Below are positions 40,983 through 53,290 of a DNA stretch of 64,000 nucleotides, in pieces; the first letter of the stretch is position 1; every line of letters starts with the position of its first letter. Location: positions 5,704,001 to 5,768,000 of the forward strand of contig OZ059898.1 in NCBI GenBank assembly GCA_964057225.1, written 5' to 3'. The DNA is from Auanema rhodensis (lineage: Eukaryota > Nematoda > Chromadorea > Rhabditida > Rhabditidae). Both the position numbers and the translations under genes were made by a program. The notes under the pieces are model-generated. The model was not told the DNA's origin. It saw only the letters and a program-made list of their open reading frames with translations, and did not search any database.

Positions 40983-43900
40983 AAAACTAATAATTATTAT
41001 TTTCTCTGTTAATCATCTGAAAGAAACAAATCAAAAATGATGTTAAAAACCATTGACAGACGATAATTTGTCATTTTAAATTAGTTGTTAAAAGATCAAA
41101 AAGATTTTTTTGTCCAATGCTCTTTATTTCTCTTCATTGCTCAATATAATATTATCATCTTATCTATTTTTTCCATATTTTGGACATGATCGGGAACAAA
41201 ATACCGGAAAGAGAATAGAAGTAAGCCATTTATAGTTTTCGGCTTATTCATCAAAATTTCAAAAATATCAAAATTCAAAAAATTTTCTTATTATATTTCT
41301 AAAAAAAGTTATGAATATAATAAGAGTATTCTAATCTAAATTTGAAATAGGGATACTACGATAATTTACTCATGACTTCTCTTCAAATGGGCTACTAGCT
41401 TCTATCCATGAGATACTCACTTATCTCAAACTATTTCCAGGATAAAAAAAATTATGAAGAAAAATTTGTAAAAAATATTTCATGTCTTCTATCAAATCTA
41501 CATATATGATCTTCGTTGAGAGAAAAACTAGACGGTACGTATTCATCGCTCATCCTGACATTCATGCCATGATGTATGGGACAGTCGTTATGGTCCCACA
41601 TCTCTCGTTCTTTCTCACTTCCTCTCTCTTTTTCTCTTTTTTTCTCTTTATTTTATCTTCTCTCTTCTTTTCTTCACTTTTCATCAAATCTTTCAACTAT
41701 TGTTTCTATATGGGTTGTCAAAGCATGCACTATCTGCCGATGGTTCACCTTCATTCTCAAAGTGGAATTGGGGTTTTTCACCATCAATTAATACCACTTA
41801 AATCAGTTCTGTTTTTATTTTGTGAAACATTCATTTGGTACATTTTAAAAAAATTGCATTAAATTGGAGCTCATATTAGCATTTTTCCGAATTCTCATGA
41901 GTAAGCACATAGACGAAGGCTTAGATGAGGAACATTAGGCCGGTACTGATGTAGTCGAGTCACATACGCATTCAATCCATGTATTGGGTCGAGTGTCAAC
42001 ATCGTCGTATACATGATTTTGAATGTCGATAACCTTGATCATAGTCTTTGGCAAAAATCATGACAACGACGAAATCGACGACAACTTCAAGCCTGCAACT
42101 TAGACATTGTTGATCCAACTCGACGTGCATCTCCGAGAATCTCTACTGCAAAGATAGGTCTGATATGTTCAATTTTCATTAAAAGGACTGGAAAAACTGA
42201 TGCAAACGGAACATCTTTGACTTGTTTCGCTCAATTTTTATGTTTAAAATACATGAACTATGTCTTGTCATCGATAATGGCGTCTATCAATTTTAGATAG
42301 ATATCAATAAGTGATATGACAATTGAAAGCCTCCAAAAGGTATACATATTCATATCAGATAAATATATCCATTATAATTTAATTTAATGTTATAACTATA
42401 TATATATATATATATATTAATATATTAATTAATATATATATGTATATATATATTTACATATATCGATAGGTTATGACTGAGAGAGGTGGGATTTAAATTG
42501 AATAAATATTTGATGGAATGCTTGAAATCAGTAACTTATGCTATCTGGATATCGATGAGCCTGCTGACCTTTATCATTTGATGACCAAAGAACACAAAAT
42601 GCAGAAAAAATGAGAAATACGAAGATGATGACGATTAAAAAGAAAAAGAAATGTTAGTTCATGGAAAAAGGAAGAAAATAGTTGTAGTTTTAGAAAGTTT
42701 GTCTTTGTAATAATCCCATTTCTCAACAATAGCGATAAATGCCGTGTTCGTATTAATCGTTATGAACTTGTATTGAATATGACGAGTAATAGATAATGTT
42801 GCCAGAAAAAAATGGAAAAAGAGGTAAAGATGTGAAAATCGTCGATGAGCATTTCTTCATCGTTCGTTTAATCTTATCACTCAAAATTAACCAGGTCTGG
42901 TAGAGATAGAGGCAGGAGAACTGCTCCAGAGCAAAGGCGAAAGAAATAAAGAAGAAGAATCAAAAAGGAAATAAATGTGTCTAGAAAGAGGTAAAATGAA
43001 AGAGAATATGTGTAAAAGAGAGAAGAAAAGAAAATTCAATGGTCCAGTTGGAGGTATGATCTATAAGAGAGCGAGGAAAACTACATCTTTATATTTTAAC
43101 TATTCTGTAAGATTAATTAAAAGATTAATTGAAATAATAATATAATAAATTGGTAGCAAATTGTTTACTTTGTATTTCATTGAGTGATTATTACAAACAA
43201 CCTTTTTTGCTGATGTCAAACGTTTTTCTTTGACTAATCTGATTGGTCATCTGCTTTCTGATGTACCTATCCCAGACTATGATACTGCTTTTTAGGTTTT
43301 TGATGTTCAATGATTATTGTGATAATGTTTCATCACTTACTAATCTTTTAACTTGTATATATATATAGTTAGTTAGTTAGTAAGATAGGTAGATGTATGT
43401 TTACCTGATTCACTGTCTAGCTCTAATTTTGTCGTTGATATATATAGATATATTTCTTCTTTAAATTACAATTCTTTAATGTGAATTTACAACATCCAGT
43501 TTTAAATGATTAATGCCTTTCTTATAAATGTGATGAGCTTTACTTAAAACCTCTGAAATGTTTTTTAAAATGAAAAGTAATGTCATAAGCCAAAATAGGG
43601 GTACTATAAGTGATAAGAGAATCTATAGAAATAGTGGGTGAGAATAGTAGAGAATGAACGAGAGAGCTTATGTGTCTTTGAATCTCCGATATACTACTCC
43701 CTTTTGGTCCATATCATACGTCGTTCTCTCTCTTTTTCTCTTTATGTCCCCCCTCTCTTTATTTTCTTATTTCTCTACCTATCTATGCTCAATCTACAAT
43801 GTTATTTTTTTAACAATATATTATTCATAATCTTCATATAGCCTCTGACATTGAGCATTTTAACTAAGTGTGATGTATGATTATCTAAGCTTAACTTCTA

Positions 43901-45336
43901 AGTTGTCTTAACACTCATTATGATAAATGTGAAAAAAAATTTTTTTAATCTGTTACCGTAGTTTAAGCTACTACTACAATCTCATTTTACATATTTAACT
44001 GATCAGAAAAATTCATATCTTTCATCGTTCACGGATTTTTGCATTCAGTTCGCCAACGTTATCGGGCTACATAGCTTTTCCCCGTTTTTCTCTCACAATC
44101 ATTTTTCGATTTTTTGAATTTTTGAATTCATTACTACAATAAATGAATTTTTTTTACAGGATTCTGAAAATGGCTGCCTAATAAGTGTTCGTCTATTTTT
44201 AAAGCTTTACTATTATTAAATAGTATAAATCAGTGTTTCACGAGTTGAAAATACTTATAACTTAGGCGGATATTGTGACATTCATTTCAAAAATATTCTA
44301 CAGTAGTACTCAACAGTTATTCTGAACACGGAATTAATCTACGGATCATTTAGAATACGGTAAGACTTTTGTGATTTTTTCGAATCCTGATTTTCAACGT
44401 TGAGTCATACGTTGATGGAGCATCCAAAGCCTCCGTCGATTGATCATGACGATGCCTTAGATGGTGTCTGTATATTCGCCCTGGTTACCCAAGTACCAAC
44501 CCCTTTCCATTTCCCTGTCGCCTATAAATGCGAATCATCTCTCATTCCAGTGTCTTGACGAATCATCTATCCAGATCCGTTCTTTTCTTTTTTTTTCTGC
44601 TTGTTAGATTTATCCAATATAACTACTCATTTTATAATCAACTATCCAAACAATATTATTTTTAAATTTTCAATTATATAATCTAAATTATATATTTATG
44701 TCTAACATTACTAAACAAAAGTGATATATCTGAATCCTCAAGATTATGACTTGTTTCAGATTTCTTGCTAACACAATTACTTATAACTCCACATCATCCT
44801 ATATCTACGACATATATACATATACCTTTTAACAACATCAGTTTCATACTCAGAGGTTAGTTTAATTAGCTTCAGCTAGATTCTCATCTTTCATTAATCC
44901 CTTGTATTACAAAAAAACTTCATGTTTTTACAGGGAATCATTCGAAATCGCTCTCTCGAATTTTTCGAGGTTCATCTGATTCTCTCCTTATTTCCCCTTC
45001 ACTATTATTAGCTATATCTTATAAAGTTATATTAATCACTTTGTGATTTTTGTCAGTCAACTTATTCATCCTTTTTCAATTAAATAAGCCATACTTTAAG
45101 TGTTTTGTTAATTTTTATTTTATTTTTTTTATCCTTCAATTCCTCAATCTTGCTCCTGTTTTTCTTCTTTCTCTCTCTCCAAATTACATTTTATCGTTTA
45201 CTATTCCATTTAGACCAACCGTCTCTATCCTCTTCGATTCTCCTCCCCTTCTCCCACCAACTCCCCCTCCCCACCTTCTCCCTTCGTAAGTCGACTCCGC
45301 CCCTGGTGTCTTTCGCACTTCGGGTAGTGGCGCGGG
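40983..45336. other. Non-coding interval before zmp-2
   Basis: AT-rich DNA with TA microsatellite at 42391-42417 and scattered CT-rich stretches. A GC-richer patch at 44400-44580 contains TATAAA at 44523-44528, which could belong to the zmp-2 promoter. No gene is supported. Confidence 0.55.
42391..42417. repeat. TA microsatellite
   Basis: (TA)n, followed by further ATTAAT/TATA repeats to about 42452. Confidence 0.85.
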
Positions 45337-48300
45337 ATGCGGCTGTTGCCTCTTTTGCCAATCGTCATTCTTGCCGCCCCCCTACCTAAGTCGACAGAAT
45401 TCGACAGAACTGTGGTAAGTTACAATTTTTCTATGATTTTTTTTAAAATTTAAGCTAATTTTATGAATTTTATGTAATTTTTTTTACTATTATATTCATT
45501 TATTTCATGATTGAGTGTGCGTTCAAGTCAGATGGCATACACATTCTTATTCTTTATCTGTCTTCGAAGCATTTCTTCTTTCTTGTGCAGGAAGTAATTT
45601 TGGTACATTAAGTGTAGAAGTCACATTTTTGTACTTGAAACAATTTCATTTTTAGTTTGATTTCAAGGCACTCTATACATTTCTCATTTTGTCTCTCTGT
45701 TTTTAGTCTTTCTTTTTCACAACCTTCTTCGTTTTTGTTCTCTATTATCGTCTCATTTTATCATCAACTTTACCGTTTTTTTCTCTATTTTTCTATTCAA
45801 TTTTATATTCTTAGCTAATATTCTCTAGCTGTTAGTATCTATATTAAAGAAAATCCGACGTATTTGATCTACGTTAATTCGGAAATTATGTAGGTTTTCA
45901 ACTTTAACTCTACTCTTTGTTCTTCATATTGAACGGTAGACTAAAAGAAAAAACAACAGCAGAATATCATAAGGATATATCCAAATAGATTAATATGAAA
46001 AGGGAAATACCTTCCGATGACGATCCGAATGATGTAGATCTGAAAAAAAATGTGTGGCTTACCTTACCATTTTTTTCGCCATCTCCAGGTCGTTCATCAT
46101 CATCTAAACTATCTAGCGATAAGAGCCATCTTTTCTATTACCCTTGATGTGTGGTAGTTATGAAAAATGACAGAAAAAAAAGATAAAGACATAGTATGAC
46201 CATAAAAAGAATGTCTCTTATTCTAATAAATCTTTTGAAAGACAATGTTTAACACACTTTTTAACAATTATCACCTTCTATCTCCAATATATAATGTATA
46301 TTGTTATAGATATCTGATATATACATATATACATATAATATTGTAGTTTGCAGATTTAGCCATAAGCAATTCAAGCCTACATGACTGTTATTAATGTTTT
46401 GTTGTCGATAGACATCATGCTGATGATGCCATGTCTGTTGCATATTCAGCATGGGTATTGATATGATTGGGATGGCTGGTATATGGTACTCATTCCTCTG
46501 TTCTCATGTAATATCTCATTCTGCTTCACACATTAAGATCATCATTGTCGTCCGTTTGAACTTTCTTCAACTTCTGCTGGACATGGCGGTCTATAATCTG
46601 AACCAATTGCCTTGACCTTAGAAAAAGTTTAATTCACGTGATCTTTTTGTCTTCCTTTATCTACCGTAACTCCAAAATTGCGATATTCCATCCCCCCTCC
46701 TGCTAATTTTCATAACAATCATCTCATTATCTATTCATCTTGTAATACCTTTCACACTCAGTTTTATCAGAAAACTGATAAGACATAAAAACATTTATCA
46801 AAGATATCACATTAGAGGAACCATTTTTGCGTTCTTAATCTTTATGTTTCGGTTACTCTAAGACTTATTCTTCCTGATGAAATAGGATGAATACACCATT
46901 TAGTATCACCTCTTATTATCAATTAGCTTTCAAGCCGATTTTTTGAAACCGAAATAACTATGAAAAATTGTTTTCCGTGTTAAAACTAGATAATTTAAAA
47001 AGTTTTACTTCCCTTATATGTTAGCCTATATATTTCATATGGATGAGGCTTCCTTCACTTCTTTGTTATATGTTGAAAGTTAATAAACTAATTCATAATT
47101 GAAAGAATTAGTTTACATTTCAAAAAATACTGATTAATACGATAAATATCTCATCAGCAATTCTATGTTAGATACAAGGGTTATTTTAGAAAAAATTAAA
47201 GGATACCAAATGAAATGCAACCTGTAAGGTGAATGTCTGGCGGCTTTATCAGGTCACTTTCCTATTAAATCTTCTGATTAAAACTGAAGGCAAGATCTGA
47301 ATGTCACTTAGATTGAAACTCAGCTCAAAAGGCATGACCTTCACATCGTCTCTATCTTCTTTTTCTTTATTTCTTTTTACCCTCTTCATTCTTTCTCATC
47401 TTTGTCTATCATTTTCATTTTTGTGTAGTTCAATCATCCGGATGTTTTTTTGTCTGTATATGACATAATGAACTCAATTTCTGGAAAAAAATCTCCGATT
47501 ACAAAAAAAAGTCCTTATCATAAAATATATGAAAATGTAATTATAAAATATCATATTTTGTGTATGACTAATTAAAGATCAGATTCAATCAAAACTTAAA
47601 TGTATGTTGGTTCCGATGACGTAGGAACCAGGTTCAAAGCCGTCTCGTCAACTGTTAATCAATATATTCACATCTGCTTAAACATTTATTTCAAGACAAA
47701 ATTAGTTTCGAAGCGGGGAAATCAATTTTTCTCTTGGTTCAAGATGTAAAATAAACGAACCTGCCAGGGCTACCCTGGGTTCGTGCCGTCACGACTGAAT
47801 GCTTTCTGATCCGTACTCAAAATGGCCGATGTCCTTGCGCATCCTCTACATAGTGTCCCACTAATTTTTCGATTCCTGTTCACTTTTTTTCTGTCTGATC
47901 TGTGTCGATGATACCTTTTAACGAACTAGCATCTTGTCAAACATCATATCGACAATGGGAATCGTCTAGTAATGCGATATGTGGACAAAGTAGTCTGGGG
48001 ATGACAATGCTGCAGGTGCTATTGCTCACATAATCTGTCTAAAAACAATAAATAGATAAGAGAAGCATTTAAAAACTAAGCTGCAAACTGTACATTTAGA
48101 TAAGCGGATTCAGATATATTAAGAAATTTAGATTATATCCGATAATCTTAATATTTCTCTCCTTCTTTCCCCCATGCTTTTGCTTGAGCTGGTATGAGTT
48201 GAATAGCGGCTAAAAATCATTTTGGCATTTCATGTCTGAACTATGAGTCAATTAAACTTGTCTTTCATTAGATAATCAACCTAATTTTCATAATAACACC

Positions 48301-51300
48301 TGCCTATTGTGTCTGGTGTTATCCGTTGGCTGATAATTAAGTTTAAAAAACGATGAGAAACTCAGAAGCGGGTCATGTGTTGCGTCGTGTATCGAGACGA
48401 CAAAAAAACTTATTATTATGTAACTGAAAAAATAATCGGAGTCTCAGAGAAAACGAGGTCGGTTTGGCGCTCCGATTCTCAAGCTCTATCTTGTTTAAAA
48501 ACTGTTTGATTAGATTAATACAGAAAAAAGCTAATTCATGGCCCTGATTTGAAGCGCTAATTGTCTGATCAAGTTCTGAGTTTTTGAAAAATATATTTTT
48601 TTCAATCACCAAATTCTTTATCATAAATTTTTTCAAAAATAAATTGTAGCCAATGTGAGGTCTGGTAACATCTATCATGCGAGTTATTACGTCATAATGA
48701 GATGATGTCAATATAATTACGAGAGTTGTGATGGGCTATGGGGAGGGGGCTGATAGACAGTTTAATATCGAAGGCCTCTTTTGGCTCTTCGTCGAACTGG
48801 TCTTTTCATCCCACACAGCTGATGTCGTAAACAAATGATATCAACTCTTCACGAAATGTTCGAAAATCTTTCACCTAGGTTACTAGCTCCTTAACTGGAT
48901 CCGCCAATGATGAAGTGAAGATCTTATTCTACTATTTCTCTAATATTCTTATCATTTTTCTTGTCATTTATTTCTTAAGAATATTCTGCATTTGTCATTT
49001 ATCATTGTTATCTGATCACCTGTCCCCATTTCGCTTATGTTCCCTTCGGAAACTGATAGCGAGCCGAACCTAGAAGTTCGAGTTTCTGTTACGCATAGTT
49101 AGCTAGCTTCTATCACATTACGCAAGATGAAATTAGATTAATTCTAAGACAAATACATTAATAATAAGAAATATATAAAACCTTATTTTTAAAAATTATT
49201 AAGCTATAACAGATGATAACAAAATTATTTCAGCAATATCTTTATCAATACGGGTATTTGGGTACTGCGCAACCAAGTCTTCATGAGTTTCGATCAGCTT
49301 TGGTAGTATTTCAAGTATGTTTCGTGTTTCGAATAAAAATAATAAATTTATCTAAAATAAAAACAATGAAATATAAAAGTTCACATGTCAAATATTTTCA
49401 TTCTCTGATGTCTAGATGGATGATTTTCTTCATGTAATCGCATGAAGCAGTTTTTGAAAACACAGACAGTAAGCTGTATAACATGATGTAATCACCTTGA
49501 CAACAGAAACAAAAAACTTGTTCAACTACAGTGCTAAATTTTATTTTACTCCAAATGTTTAAGGAAGTGGCGGGTGTGCCAATAACGGGAGAGCTAGATG
49601 AAGATACTCTACATTCGACTAGGCGATCACGATGTGGATTGGGTGATACTCAAAGAGCAAAAAATAGGCGAAAACGTTTCGGTTTGTAATTTTTCACACT
49701 AAACGGATATAAAATAATGATAAACATTATTATTGTTCTTTTCAGCGTTTCCTCAACAATCCAAATGGCCTAAACGTCATTTTACTGGAGAACATGAAAT
49801 TCACTTAAAATGGTATATATCTAATTATACTACAGATTTGAAAGAGAAAGTTATAAGGTTGATCAATCATAAAAAAACTATTATTTACATTAGTATTATA
49901 GATCAACGGTTCATAAAGCATTCCAACTTTGGGCAACTCAATCTAATATCAAATCTTTACCTAAAGTTACACTTCATTTTGAAGAAGTTGATAGCACAGC
50001 AGATGCTGATATTAATATTCTTTGGGGAGAAGGTGAACATGGGGATACATATAAGGTTTGTAATATTCTAATATGATCATTTAATGTTTTAACTTTTAGT
50101 TTGATGGTTCAAAGCCAACAAGCAACAATATTCTGGCACATACATTCTTTCCTGGTCATGCGCATCCTTGGAATGGGGATATACACTTCGATGATGCTGA
50201 AGATTGGGAAGTTGACCTGGAAAAAGTGAAGTCAAAGTGAGTTCAATAAATTTCAATCTTTAGTTCTTGATTTGTACATTACTCAATATCAAGTTCAGAA
50301 CAAGAAATAGACAGATACCATCAATTTTGTTTCAGCAGTGAACGCCGTTTCTTCCCATATGTGTTAGCTCATGAGATTGGTCATGCGCTGGGTCTGCAAC
50401 ATTCTCGAAAGCCGGAAGCTCTCATGAATCCTTACTATTCTGATACACCATTGGAAGAACTTCAGCTGGATATTGATGATAAATGCGGAATTAACTGGAA
50501 TTACGGTAAGTGGAACAAGATGTATAGAAGATGAATGTATTAGGTTAAGCAAATCCGCCTTGTTGACATTTGGATAAAATAGTTTAATTGCTTTACTAAG
50601 ATCCTTTAAATCATTTCTAACCTAAATAGTAATAGCAAAAAGTTATAAATAAAACTATATTCTGTATTTTGAACTAAAGGGTTATATTTTAGCTGGATCA
50701 TCGGATTTCTGTCTGTTTGTATGGCTTATGTCAGATATCGTTCACGTTAGAAAGAATAATTCGGATTATCATCATGTATATTCTTCGGATCATATCTTAC
50801 CATCGAATGAACGTATTCGAAAAAAACTAAGCGGTGAGATCATGAATAAATAACTCATCGGGGAATTTAGTATATTCAGATGCCAGTATACCTCGTTGTA
50901 CAAGAACCAATGAGTTTGAACAGTTTGCTGAAAGACGTCTTCATAGATTTTTACAGTTTTCTACTGATGAGGCTAAAATATTTAGTAAGAATATTAATGT
51001 TATTTTACTTTTTACCCAGTTCTTCTTTTAGGTCGTGTTGTTTGCAACTTTTTAGCTGGACTTCATGTGTATAGAGCAGAGAGGGCTAAAAAGGCTGAAA
51101 ATGATCCAGATTTCAAACTTGAAGAATCAATTGAACGTGAATTTCACAGTGTTTCCAAAACAGTCTCCGAGTTTTCTCAATCTTCAGTCAATTCCATTAG
51201 AAGGATGGTTAGACAAGCTGAAGAAGATCATGCTCATCATAAACCAAGTATTTTCGGTATAGAATGAAATTTCAAAGCAATTTATTAGTTTCTATGTTCT

Positions 51301-51375
51301 TTAGATCCAAGCTATTTCAATACGGAATTTTTCGACGGATTTTTCAATCAGTATCTTCAACTAAACGGGCAATGA
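45337..51375 (+). CDS. zmp-2: Matrix metalloproteinase, probable ZMP-2
   Basis: Secreted zinc endopeptidase of the MMP (M10A) family. Exons: 45337-45414, 49213-49314, 49564-49681, 49746-49857, 49902-50055, 50100-50236, 50336-50505, 50693-50833, 50880-50984, 51032-51256, 51305-51375, giving 470 residues. Exon 1 encodes the signal peptide (MRLLPLLPIVILAA). The prodomain has YLYQYGYL and a cysteine switch SRCGLGD with Cys84, where most MMPs have PRCGVPD. RRKR at 95-98 is a furin-type activation site. The catalytic motif HEIGHALGLQH places zinc ligands at His246, His250 and His256 with Glu247 as base; the Met-turn ALMNPYY follows. The last 190 or so residues are helical and show no obvious hemopexin repeats. 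The symbol rests on the family plus its place beside let-805, which as I recall matches C. elegans H19M22.2/H19M22.3. Confidence 0.85.
45415..49212 (+). other. zmp-2 intron 1 (3.8 kb)
   Basis: A very long intron for this genome. It joins phase 0 to phase 0. No coding exon is evident. Three compact hairpins lie in it: 46416-46453, 47609-47629 and 47757-47782. GC-richer patches at 47600-47640, 47750-47860 and 48640-48850 might be regulatory. Confidence 0.6.
46416..46453. other. Hairpin in zmp-2 intron 1
   Basis: CATGCTGA pairs perfectly with TCAGCATG. After a 2x2 internal loop, ATGC pairs with GCAT around a 10-nt loop, for 12 base pairs in 38 nt. It could be a cruciform, a structured intron element or chance. 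It is too short for a normal microRNA precursor. Confidence 0.5.
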
Positions 51376-52839
51376 TTGTGGTTCCATAATTTATTTTACC
51401 ACAAGTACCTTTAATCTCGTCAACAGTCCAGTCTTCTTGTTCTAGTTCTCCCTATATTTATAATTTAACAGTTTCTTATTTTTTATACAGAATTAATAAT
51501 TCATTATCTCGGGTCGTAGTTCTATTATCCCTTTACCGCGGGTGATCCGCTTTCCAGGTTGCACGAATTCCGAGTCAATGCTCCATCATTCTCAGTAAGC
51601 TATCCAGCTCTAAAATTCAAATATGCCCATTTTTCTCATTCATGTCGAGCTTCAGTTTCTTGCATTCTATTACCTTTTTTATATTCTTTCCAATAGTCTG
51701 GAATTTTAAAAAAATTGTGCAACGACATGTGAAGTGCAACGGATAGCATAGCGGACGATTTATCTATTTTCTTTCTGACATCAGTATATTTCTCATAATT
51801 TATAGGAAATATTGAAGATATGTATTTATGTATTACTGGTCGTTTTGGTTCAGTTCAATCCTTCATTCTCACCTTTCTTTTTTCTTTCTTTATCTCATTC
51901 TTTTTTTTCGAACAGTGCCCCTCTCCCGTTCTCCCATCCTTTTCCCTCTTTCGAAATTTTTGGCACCTTTCATCATCTTCTATTTAATTTAAATTTTTAT
52001 CTTATTTTTCCCTTTTCCGCAAATCTTAAACTTCAATCCGTAAAAGAACTGTTGAAGTAGATTAGACTCCACAGAACGAAATAAGAATGATCCTACACGT
52101 TATCTTTCACTGGTTAATATATGGCAATCATGATCCAGGGCTGGTTATAAGAGTTTTTGAAGAGCAATTTACTTGTTCCTCTGTATTGAGCTTTAAGCTT
52201 TAATTGAGATGCACCTGTACATAGAATGTTTCCCATTTTAGTATTTATTTCAAGAAAATGGTTTTTTTTCTTTTTTTTCTTCTTACCATCGTACGAAGTC
52301 CAAAGACTTCATATACCCAAACCTGTAGTAAACAATTCGTTCTCATGTCTGATCTAAGCTGGGCATTCTGAAAACAGAATTCAGTTGCTGGAAAGTGAAG
52401 TTGAAGAAAGAGCTCAAGAAACGCAAGTAATAATGTGCAACTTGTACCTCTAAGCTTCAACTATATTCTAATCATGTTATCCATATTTAACCAATAAGTA
52501 GCTGCTGGTTACAGCTTCATACTATCTTTTCTAGCTGTAGTTATAAAAAAATTTGTTTATTAGAACTTTTTAAAATTGTATTTCGTTTATCCGCCAGATC
52601 TGTTCTATAAACTATAAATATAATGTTATATTTATTATTGCAACTATTAATAGCCGGTAATAGTAATAATAATGTTAAAAACAATTAATCAGCTATACTA
52701 GATGTTAGATTTCTTCACCATTCTTTTATTTCTTCGTCTTTTCATTGTCTTCTTCCTCGAACACTCATATTTTCATAATCTCTGTTTCTTTATCTCTCTC
52801 CTGTTACTCTTATATAATTTCTAGACCCTGTTATATCCG

Positions 52840-52850
52840 CCCCCCCCCCC
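52840..52850. repeat. Poly-C tract (11 C)
   Basis: Run of 11 C, the third such tract in the window. Confidence 0.85.
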
Positions 52851-53169
52851 TTTTTAATATATCGTATTATCACATTCCTTCTACGTCAGTCCCTCCTAAC
52901 TTCTTCGTACTTATTAATAATTTCACAAGCTTCTTAAAAACAGATAGATTTGTTATATTATTGTGCTCGTGGTCCAACTCTTTCTGTACTCGCATCAAAA
53001 TTCATATTTGTCGCCTGCTGGTCTGTATACGGTTCACGATCTCTGTTTTAACATTTATACATTTTCCATGATTTCTCTTAATATTATTCTTGATTTTTGT
53101 ACTAAATCATTGTCCAATTATGTGCAAAAGTTTAGGCCTCGAACAGCTGTTAGTCTATTTAACAAAATA

Positions 53170-53175
53170 TTTATT
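53170..53175 (-). terminator. Candidate polyadenylation signal of the minus-strand cluster
   Basis: AATAAA on the minus strand, about 115 bp after the stop codon of the last gene in the cluster. Confidence 0.35.
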
Positions 53176-53290
53176 TAATTAAATATACGATTATATGTTT
53201 TTTATACTATAAAAACAACTTATATAATATGCATGAAATGTAATACAAAATTTAATACATTGACGGAGGAACAATAGATTCATCTGAATA

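Larger units (their letters stand above)
51376..53290. other. Intergenic between zmp-2 and the minus-strand cluster
   Basis: 1.9 kb between convergent genes. It includes pyrimidine-rich stretches (51870-52020), a poly-C run at 52840-52850 and a few GC-richer patches (51520-51620, 52280-52400). No gene is supported. Confidence 0.55.

Noticed and set aside
41482-41862. 126-residue plus-strand frame
   Set aside because: The hydrophobic part comes from a CT/TTTC-rich stretch and no family features are visible.
44485-44494. Ten bases matching part of the SL1 spliced leader (TTACCCAAGT)
   Set aside because: The rest of the leader, its splice donor and the Sm-site stem-loops are absent, so this is a chance match.
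48373-48711. 112-residue minus-strand frame in MMP intron 1
   Set aside because: Low-complexity Phe/Asn/Lys composition, no motif and no splice context.
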